A stretch of 28,065 nt of DNA from Thiopontia sp964415865 (lineage in GTDB: Bacteria; Pseudomonadota; Gammaproteobacteria; GCF-002020875): the NCBI GenBank assembly GCA_964415865.1, contig CAYQBY010000023.1, positions 1-28,065 on the forward strand, given 5' to 3'. A program made the translations under genes and the position numbers. Of this stretch, positions 22,480-28,065 are shown piece after piece (position 1 is the first letter of the stretch; the number at the start of each line of letters is the position of its first letter). Under the pieces are notes generated by a model. That model was not told where the DNA came from, did no database searches, and saw nothing but the letters and a program-made list of their open reading frames with translations.

Positions 22480-23265
22480 ATGGCTACAAATGACAGCTTC
22501 GTAATTGCCGGCAAAACCTACAACTCCCGCCTGCTGGTTGGATCAGGAAAGTACAAGGATCTGGAGGAGACCAGGTTGGCTACAGAGGCTAGTGGCGCAG
22601 AGATTGTAACTGTTGCCATTCGCCGCTCAAATATTGGACAGAATCCTGATGAGCCCAATCTGCTTGATGCCATCCCGCCAGAAAAATACACAATTCTTCC
22701 CAATACAGCAGGCTGTTTTACTGCAGATGATGCCATTCGTACCTGTCGTCTGGCACGTGAACTGCTAGGTGGCCATGATCTGGTAAAACTTGAGGTTCTT
22801 GGTGATGAGAAAACTCTATACCCAGACGTCACCGCCACTCTTGAGGCAGCAGAGATTCTGATCAAGGATGGCTTCAAGGTCATGGTATATACAACCGATG
22901 ATCCACTGATTGCCAAACGTCTGGAAGATATGGGATGTGTAGCCGTTATGCCTCTGGCAGCACCTATTGGATCTGGCCTTGGTGTTCGAAATCCTCACAA
23001 TATTCGTCTGATTGTAGAAAATGCCAATGTACCCATTCTGGTGGATGCAGGAGTTGGGACGGCATCAGATGCAGCCATTGCCATGGAGCTGGGCTGTGAT
23101 GGAGTACTGATGAACACCGCAATTGCAGCAGCCAAAGATCCTGTTCTGATGGCATCTGCGATGAAGAAGGGAATTGAGGCAGGGCGTGAGGCATTCCTTG
23201 CCGGACGCATGCCCAAGAAAGCCTATGCCAGCGCCTCTTCTCCAATAGACGGGCACTTTATCTAA
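22480..23265 (+). CDS. thiG: Thiazole synthase ThiG
   Basis: Forms the thiazole phosphate moiety of thiamine from deoxyxylulose phosphate, dehydroglycine or an equivalent, and ThiS thiocarboxylate. The 261 aa TIM barrel has GKTYNSRLLVGSGKYKD at the start and the Schiff-base Lys in LVKLEVLGD. Phosphate-binding GSGLGVRNPHNIR and VGTASDAAIAMELGCDGVLMNTAIA follow. It is the second gene of thiS-thiG-trmB, an order also found in Pseudomonas. Confidence 0.96.
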   Translation: MATNDSFVIAGKTYNSRLLVGSGKYKDLEETRLATEASGAEIVTVAIRRSNIGQNPDEPNLLDAIPPEKYTILPNTAGCFTADDAIRTCRLARELLGGHDLVKLEVLGDEKTLYPDVTATLEAAEILIKDGFKVMVYTTDDPLIAKRLEDMGCVAVMPLAAPIGSGLGVRNPHNIRLIVENANVPILVDAGVGTASDAAIAMELGCDGVLMNTAIAAAKDPVLMASAMKKGIEAGREAFLAGRMPKKAYASASSPIDGHFI

Positions 23266-23281
23266 CAGGCTATACACACCC

Positions 23282-23965
23282 GTGGTATCTCCAGAAAAGA
23301 TGCGCCACATTCGCTCTTTTGTGCGCCGTGAGGGGCGTATGACAGGTAGCCAGCAGCGGGCACTTGATGAGCTATGGCCCAGGTTTGGTATTGATCCTGG
23401 TACTACAATAGATCCTCCAGCCCTGTTCCAACGTAATGCACCACTCCATCTCGAGATCGGCTTTGGTATGGGGCATGCTCTACTGGAGCTTGCCCTGGCA
23501 AATCCTGAATCAGACTATCTTGGGATAGAGGTACACCGTCCTGGAGTTGGACGACTACTGGATGAGATCGACAAGAAAGGTATAAAAAATATCCGTCTGT
23601 TAAAACATGATGCCATTGAGGTCATCAGTGAACAGATTCCGGAAATCTCGCTTGACTCAGTAATGCTCTTTTTCCCCGATCCATGGCATAAAAAACGGCA
23701 CAACAAACGCCGTATCGTTCAGCCTGACTTTGTCAGAAAAATTCACAACATCCTCAAGCCAGGAGGGGTGTTCCATCTGGCAACCGACTGGGAGGAGTAT
23801 TCAGAGTGGATGATGGATATCATTAGCAATGCCCCCGGTTTTGTAAATGTGGCTGGAGCTGGCAATTTCTCAACACGGCCTGCATCACGTCCAATTACCA
23901 AGTTCGAAAAACGTGGGCTACGGCTGGGTCATGGGGTTTGGGATCTGCTCTTCGAGAAGGTTTAA
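23282..23965 (+). CDS. trmB: tRNA (guanine-N7-)-methyltransferase TrmB
   Basis: Methylates G46 in the variable loop of tRNAs using S-adenosylmethionine. It has the family N-terminus RHIRSFVRREGRMT and SAM-binding LEIGFGMGHALLELA. DYLGIEVHRPGVG follows, then the catalytic segment FFPDPWHKKRHNKRRIVQ and the C-terminal SRPITKFEKRGLRLGHGVWDLLFEKV. The start is taken as GTG 23282 (227 aa); an ATG five codons later is a possible alternative because the ribosome site is weak for both. It follows thiG by 16 bp. Confidence 0.95.
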   Translation: MVSPEKMRHIRSFVRREGRMTGSQQRALDELWPRFGIDPGTTIDPPALFQRNAPLHLEIGFGMGHALLELALANPESDYLGIEVHRPGVGRLLDEIDKKGIKNIRLLKHDAIEVISEQIPEISLDSVMLFFPDPWHKKRHNKRRIVQPDFVRKIHNILKPGGVFHLATDWEEYSEWMMDIISNAPGFVNVAGAGNFSTRPASRPITKFEKRGLRLGHGVWDLLFEKV

Positions 23966-24002
23966 GAGTAGGATATACTCGCTCAAACTTTCAGGGAAGA
24001 TC

Positions 24003-24617
24003 ATGCTAACCATGGAGAGAAACCGATTCACTACCGCACTATATCTGATTGCACTAGCTGTAGGAGTTGTGGTCGCCTACAAACTGGGCGCTCTATGGGT
24101 ACAGGGAGATAACAGTGTGTCCGCCTCCCATGCCAGGCAACAGGCAATCACTACACCGCCCCGCACCATTGATTTTCAGCTTGAGGGGAATATAAACAGC
24201 GCCTGGGATATTCCGGCTTTCTCTCTGGAGGATACCAATGGCAAAACCCATAGCCTGAGTGACTGGAAGGGCAAGGTAATAATGGTTAATTTCTGGGCTA
24301 CCTGGTGTCCACCATGCAAATATGAGATTCCTGAATTTATTGAGTATCAGGATCAGTATGGCAATGACGGTTTTCAGATAATAGGCATTGGAATTGATGA
24401 CCCAAACAAGATAAAAAACTTTGCCCGAACCCTGGAGATCAACTATCCAGTCCTGCTGGCTACCAGCAGTGCAATCATGGCTGACTGGGGCAATAGTGAT
24501 CAGGTTCTCCCATACTCTGTGGTCATTGATAGAGACGGAAGTATTCGCTACATTCACCGGGGGCAACTTAGCAAACTCTCATTCGATAGTGAGATAAAGC
24601 CAATTATTTTAGAGTAG
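24003..24617 (+). CDS. Membrane-anchored TlpA/ResA-like thiol-disulfide oxidoreductase
   Basis: A periplasmic thioredoxin-like protein tethered to the inner membrane. From ATG 24003 (GGAAG upstream) it has 204 aa. Residues 10-32 form one transmembrane helix, then a linker of about 35 residues leads to the AhpC/TSA-type domain (DIPAFSLEDTNGKTHSLSDWKGKVIMVNFWA). The active site is WCPPC (101-105), and the cis-proline segment is VLPYSVVIDRDG. WCPPC and NFWATWCPPC are typical of TlpA/ResA reductases used in cytochrome c maturation or of periplasmic thiol partners. It lies 3 bp before the SQR-like flavoprotein, strongly suggesting an operon and possibly an electron-transfer pair. A longer frame overlapping trmB is not supported. 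Confidence 0.9.
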   Translation: MLTMERNRFTTALYLIALAVGVVVAYKLGALWVQGDNSVSASHARQQAITTPPRTIDFQLEGNINSAWDIPAFSLEDTNGKTHSLSDWKGKVIMVNFWATWCPPCKYEIPEFIEYQDQYGNDGFQIIGIGIDDPNKIKNFARTLEINYPVLLATSSAIMADWGNSDQVLPYSVVIDRDGSIRYIHRGQLSKLSFDSEIKPIILE

Positions 24618-24620
24618 GAG

Positions 24621-25763
24621 TTGATTATGAGATCCGATGAAAAAATCGTTATTCTCGGTGCTGGGTTTGCTACCCTAACCGCAGTCAAGACGTTACGCAA
24701 AAAACGTTTCAACGGCCCCATTACTATAGTTGCCCCGCGCCCAATATTCTCCTATCTACCAAGCACCATCTGGATACCATCAGGCCTGCGCTCACGCGAG
24801 GATCTTGAGATCTCACTAGGAAATTTCTTTGCCCGCTTTAATGTACGATTCTTTAAGGGTAGCGTTACCGCTCTCGATCCGGAGACCCATCAGATAACTA
24901 CAGATCAGGGCAAACTCCCCTATGATCGTCTCTTGATCGCGAGTGGTGCCCGCTTCATCCAGAAGCTACCCGGCATCAAGGAGCATGCAATCATCCCCTG
25001 TGATGGTATTCATGCTGGCGAACAGATTCGTGACCGCATCGCAGCAATGGATAGTGGAGCAATCGCAATGGGGTTTGCTGGCAACCCTAAAGAACCTGCA
25101 GGAATGCGTGGCGGACCAGTTTTTGAGTTCCTCTACGGCATAGATACTTTGCTACGCAAGCAGGGGCGACGTGACAAGTTCAAAATCACCTTCTTCAGTC
25201 CTGCCCCAGAGCCAGGTAAAAAACTTGGGCCAAAAGCTGTTGGTGGGCTGTTGCGTGAGATGAAAAAACGGGGCATTGAGACTCACCTCGGACATAAAAT
25301 GAAGGGCTTTACAGAAAATTCTGTCATGACTGAGGGTGGTGAGGTCGAGAGTAATCTCACCCTATTCATGCCCGGACTAACGGGTCCTGCATGGCTTGCT
25401 GAAAGTGCTCTTCCGCTATCTCCAGGTGGCTTTGTTGTAGCTGACAAGAGTGGCAGAGTCCCCGGTTTTAACAACATCTATGTTGCGGGTGACAGCGGAA
25501 GCTTTCCTGGCCCTGAGTGGATGCCAAAACAGGCCCATATGGCTGATCTACAGGCTGCAGCAGCAGTTAAAAACATGCTTTCGGATATCTCTGGAAACCC
25601 AGAGAATAATCAGTTCAAAGTTGAACTGGTCTGCATAGTTGATTCGATAAATTCCGGGGTACTGGTATATAGGGATATGAAGCGTGCAATCATCTTCAAG
25701 ACCCGTCTATTCCACTGGGCCAAACTTCTATTTGAGAAGATCTATCTACGAGGCATCCGCTAA
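24621..25763 (+). CDS. SQR/FCSD-like FAD-dependent oxidoreductase
   Basis: A flavoprotein of the sulfide:quinone reductase / NDH-2 superfamily, 380 aa. It has the FAD-binding VILGAGFATLTAV (10-22), the mid-protein LLIASGARF, and the second FAD motif NNIYVAGDSGSF. The tail HWAKLLFEKIYLRGIR resembles the amphipathic membrane-anchor of SQRs. Cysteines occur only at 127 and 338. By context, Cys127 matches the first and Cys338 the third conserved SQR cysteine. The second, in SCFGPAYEF of Aquifex SQR, is replaced by Met/Arg in AGMRGGPVFEF. It is therefore SQR-like but probably not a classical SQR. It directly follows the TlpA-like gene. It could also oxidise another thiol or sulfur substrate. Confidence 0.82.
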   Translation: MIMRSDEKIVILGAGFATLTAVKTLRKKRFNGPITIVAPRPIFSYLPSTIWIPSGLRSREDLEISLGNFFARFNVRFFKGSVTALDPETHQITTDQGKLPYDRLLIASGARFIQKLPGIKEHAIIPCDGIHAGEQIRDRIAAMDSGAIAMGFAGNPKEPAGMRGGPVFEFLYGIDTLLRKQGRRDKFKITFFSPAPEPGKKLGPKAVGGLLREMKKRGIETHLGHKMKGFTENSVMTEGGEVESNLTLFMPGLTGPAWLAESALPLSPGGFVVADKSGRVPGFNNIYVAGDSGSFPGPEWMPKQAHMADLQAAAAVKNMLSDISGNPENNQFKVELVCIVDSINSGVLVYRDMKRAIIFKTRLFHWAKLLFEKIYLRGIR

Positions 25764-25775
25764 GAAGGGGCGCCT

Positions 25776-26102
25776 TTACGGCAGGTTACGCTCTATAAAG
25801 TCCCGGACAAAAGATTCTGGTTGAGCACTCTGAAACCGCTCTACCTCCTCTCCGTTGACAAAGGCTAGTACTGTTGGAAAACCACGAGCACCAAAGCGCC
25901 CGGCAATCTTCATGTTCTCATCCTCTGCCTCCAGCTTGGCAAGCATGAATGCTCCACCATACTCCTGATCCAGCCTATCAAGAATCGGCTCCAGCACTCT
26001 GCAAGGACCACACCACTCAGCACTGATATCCAATACTACCAGGCGCTTTGAAGACTCCTCAATAACTGCCTGATCGAAATTGTCGACATCAACCTGAATC
26101 AG
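25776..26102 (-). CDS. Second thioredoxin, coupled to SulP, CTG start
   Basis: A soluble thioredoxin with WCGPC and the cis-Pro in RGFPTVLAF. Homology begins well before any ATG, GTG or TTG: the frame VDVDNFDQAVIEESSKRLVVLDIS supplies the first beta strand and helix. In frame, CTG at 26102-26100 overlaps the SulP TGA stop as CTGA and has GGAG 8 nt upstream, giving a 108-aa thioredoxin of normal length. A TTG start at 26033 would give only 85 aa and remove the first strand. A C-terminal ESFVRDFIERNLP helix is canonical. Lack of a signal peptide places it in the cytoplasm. It should be made with the sulfate transporter SulP, so a role in cytoplasmic sulfur metabolism is plausible. Confidence 0.8.
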   Translation of the reverse strand: MIQVDVDNFDQAVIEESSKRLVVLDISAEWCGPCRVLEPILDRLDQEYGGAFMLAKLEAEDENMKIAGRFGARGFPTVLAFVNGEEVERFQSAQPESFVRDFIERNLP

Positions 26103-27922
26103 AAGGTCTTCTCCAGGGAATCTCGGCGTGCATTTTTCTCCTCTTCATCCTCACCTTCAGGGGTGATAAGTGCACAATAATTACTACCAAAATCCTCTCC
26201 ATCGAGGCGACGGTAGATATAGTCGATGGCCATATCCTCATTTGGATGAATATTCTCTGCACCAATATGGCCAAACAGGCCAGTACGCTGCATTACTTTG
26301 TGGATCTGCGCCTTGAGACCACTAAATACCAGAGTGATATCATTGTCCTGTAGACGGTTAACCAACTGATGAATCATCTCCTCTCCAGATGCATCAAGCT
26401 GATTAATTGCATCGCCAACCACCAGAACATACTTCACATCTGGACGTGCACAAAGTGCCTCAAGAATCGCCTCCTCAAAATAAGAGACATTCGCAAAGTA
26501 GAGAGAGCCATCAAAACGAAGCACCACGATACGCTTGTCCTGTGGCAGATTATGCACACTGATATCACGCAGGGTTCCATCGGCATAGCGTCCAAGAATT
26601 GCTACACGAGGCTTCATGGTTGTATAGAGGTAAAGACCAAGTGCCAACAGGGCACCAATCATGATGCCTTGATCAAGATGAGGGGCAAACCCCAAGGTGG
26701 CGACAAATGTAACTACTGATGCCGTACCATCATGCTTATTGGCAACCCATGCATGCTTGAATGCCTTGAAATTGATCAGGCCGATTACTGCCATCATGAT
26801 TACCGCCGCCAATACAGCCTTTGGCAGGTGATATAGAAGTGGAGTCAGGAACAGCAGGGTGATCAGTACAAGTACCGCAGTAAAGACTGATGACATTCCT
26901 GTTTTAGCACCAGCATTAAGGTTCACCGCAGAACGTGAGAAAGATCCACTCGCAGGATATGCCTGGGAGAAACTACCCACAATATTGGCAAGCCCCTGAC
27001 CGATCAGCTCCTGATTAGGATCAACCCTGTCCTTGGTCTTGGCCGCCATCGCCTTGGCAATGGAGATTGCCTCCATAAAGCCAACCATGGAGATAACAAT
27101 AGCGCTGGTGAATAGAATACCAAGCACCTCAAAATTGATGGTTGGAACCTTCATGGCTGGAAGACCTTCAGGAATCTCCCCAACAACTGCACCTCCCATA
27201 CCCTGGAAACCGATCATGTAGCTCAATACAGTGGTAATTACTACGGCAAGCAGAACGCCTGGCAGTTTGGGCATAAATTGCTTGGCCCCCATCATTATGG
27301 CAAAGGCCAGAACACCCATAAACAGGGTCATCAAGTGTGTGTCACCAACCTGCTGCAGTACACCCCAGATATCACCAATAAAGAAGTCACTGCGATCCTT
27401 GGTCACCCCAAAGATCTTGTTCAACTGAGATAGGCCGATGACCATCGCAGCCGCATTGGTAAAACCAACAATTACTGGGTGTGAAAGGAAGTTGACCACA
27501 ACCCCAAGTTTCAGGGCACCAAGCGTCAACTGGAATAGACCAACCAGAAGTGCCAACAGAACCGCCAGTGGCACATAGAATTGAATCAACTGCTCCTGGG
27601 TCATGGCATCAATACTGCTCACCCCCTCAGGCAGATTGGATTGTAGTGCACTGCCCACAGCTACAGCTGTCAACAAGGAGACCACTGCAACTGGTCCGGT
27701 CCCCAACTGTTTGGAGGAGCCCCAAAGTGCAGCCACCATAACCGGTAGAAATGATGCGTAAAGTCCAAAGTAGGCAGGAAGGCCAGCAAGCTGAGCATAA
27801 GCCATTGACTGAGGTATCAGAACCAGAGCAACAGTAATACCTGCTATAAGATCAGCACGAATGGTCTCTCCATCCATTGGAAACCATTTCAGAAAAGGGA
27901 GAAAGCGTTGGATCATTTCCAT
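26099..27922 (-). CDS. SulP-family anion (sulfate/bicarbonate) transporter with STAS domain
   Basis: An inner-membrane SLC26/SulP transporter. I chose ATG 27922 (MEMIQRFLPFLKWFP, 607 aa); a longer in-frame start at 28030 adds a low-complexity N-terminus unlike the family, although the ribosome site at 27922 is weak. The core has the signature DLIAGITVALVLIPQSMAYAQLAGLPAYFGLYASFLP and the later PASGSFSRSAVNLNAGAKTGMSSV segment. The C-terminal cytoplasmic STAS domain spans about 455-585 (KRIVVLRFDGSLYFANVSYFEEAI, VLVVGDAINQLDASG). The acidic tail EGEDEEEKNARRD is unusual. Family members move sulfate, bicarbonate or dicarboxylates, so the ion is undecided. The stop overlaps the thioredoxin start. 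Confidence 0.92.
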   Translation of the reverse strand: MEMIQRFLPFLKWFPMDGETIRADLIAGITVALVLIPQSMAYAQLAGLPAYFGLYASFLPVMVAALWGSSKQLGTGPVAVVSLLTAVAVGSALQSNLPEGVSSIDAMTQEQLIQFYVPLAVLLALLVGLFQLTLGALKLGVVVNFLSHPVIVGFTNAAAMVIGLSQLNKIFGVTKDRSDFFIGDIWGVLQQVGDTHLMTLFMGVLAFAIMMGAKQFMPKLPGVLLAVVITTVLSYMIGFQGMGGAVVGEIPEGLPAMKVPTINFEVLGILFTSAIVISMVGFMEAISIAKAMAAKTKDRVDPNQELIGQGLANIVGSFSQAYPASGSFSRSAVNLNAGAKTGMSSVFTAVLVLITLLFLTPLLYHLPKAVLAAVIMMAVIGLINFKAFKHAWVANKHDGTASVVTFVATLGFAPHLDQGIMIGALLALGLYLYTTMKPRVAILGRYADGTLRDISVHNLPQDKRIVVLRFDGSLYFANVSYFEEAILEALCARPDVKYVLVVGDAINQLDASGEEMIHQLVNRLQDNDITLVFSGLKAQIHKVMQRTGLFGHIGAENIHPNEDMAIDYIYRRLDGEDFGSNYCALITPEGEDEEEKNARRDSLEKTF

Positions 27923-28034
27923 AAAACTATTACCATTCAAAGAGTTATAAAGCACTCGTATAACAACAAAAACGCATATCAGGCAATACGAAGCAGATGA
28001 GCTTGCTGGAGTGGCGGCAGATGATACCAACCAA

Positions 28035-28053
28035 TCCCTTGTTATTCAAGGGA
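28035..28053. other. Perfect hairpin upstream of SulP
   Basis: TCCCTTG (28035-28041) and CAAGGGA (28047-28053) form a perfect 7-bp stem with a 5-nt loop, about 115 bp upstream of the chosen SulP start and 12 bp from the window edge. No T-run is seen. It could be an operator, a leader structure, or part of a neighbouring gene end. Confidence 0.3.
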
Positions 28054-28065
28054 GTATAAGAGTAT

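Noticed and set aside
23847..24002. A longer start for the TlpA-like protein overlapping trmB
   Set aside because: The extra residues read out of frame through the conserved trmB C-terminus. ATG 24003 has a ribosome site and starts just before a transmembrane helix.
27923..28030. A 36-residue extension of SulP
   Set aside because: It is Ser/Ala-rich, without SulP similarity and without a ribosome site. MEMIQRFLPF matches the usual SulP start.

Overview
This window looks like core chromosome of a gammaproteobacterium. Four neighbourhoods follow classic gammaproteobacterial order: dsbA-birA-coaX running into a tRNA-Thr(UGU) gene, polA convergent with engB, trxA-rho beside a divergent rhlB, and nudE beside a yrfG-like nucleotidase. 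A cytochrome c4-type gene, an SqrR/YgaV-like regulator, a sulfide:quinone-reductase-like flavoprotein and SulP suggest a sulfur-oxidising lineage (Chromatiales/Thiotrichales-like). That lineage assignment is inference. Coding density is high, and no insertion sequence, phage gene, integrase or CRISPR array was seen.

Layout. 1-3.7 kb (minus): a triheme cytochrome c, then dsbA, birA, coaX and tRNA-Thr. 3.9-7.4 kb: engB (plus) faces polA (minus); the gap between them holds a candidate sRNA placed like Spot 42/ErsA. 7.5-10.7 kb (plus): a small exported protein, homoserine kinase, a fructosamine-kinase-family protein and adk. 10.74-12.35 kb is the only accessory-looking stretch: the 3' end of an outer-membrane protein gene abuts a 5'-truncated XRE regulator, followed by an intact vapBC module and an ArsR-family regulator with two persulfide-sensor-like cysteines. 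12.35-15.6 kb (minus): trxA, rho, rpmE, hemE. 15.8-19.2 kb: rhlB, a HAD nucleotidase (minus), nudE and cysQ. 19.2-22.1 kb (minus): a Cys-rich small protein, a CPA2 antiporter, tRNA-Phe and a PAS-GGDEF cyclase. 22.2-25.8 kb (plus): thiS, thiG, trmB, a membrane-anchored TlpA-like thioredoxin and an SQR-like flavoprotein. 25.8-28.0 kb (minus): a SulP transporter translationally coupled to a thioredoxin.

Most genes are housekeeping: cofactor synthesis (CoA, biotinylation, haem, thiamine thiazole), RNA processing and transcription termination, nucleotide and PAP clean-up, and periplasmic thiol-disulfide chemistry. The items most worth follow-up are the polA-engB sRNA with pyrimidine-rich anti-Shine-Dalgarno loops and a sigmaE-like promoter, the SQR-like flavoprotein lacking one expected redox cysteine beside a membrane thioredoxin, the two-cysteine ArsR regulator, the c4-c5 cytochrome fusion, the gene-fragment scar beside vapBC, and a thioredoxin that apparently starts at CTG inside the SulP stop codon.
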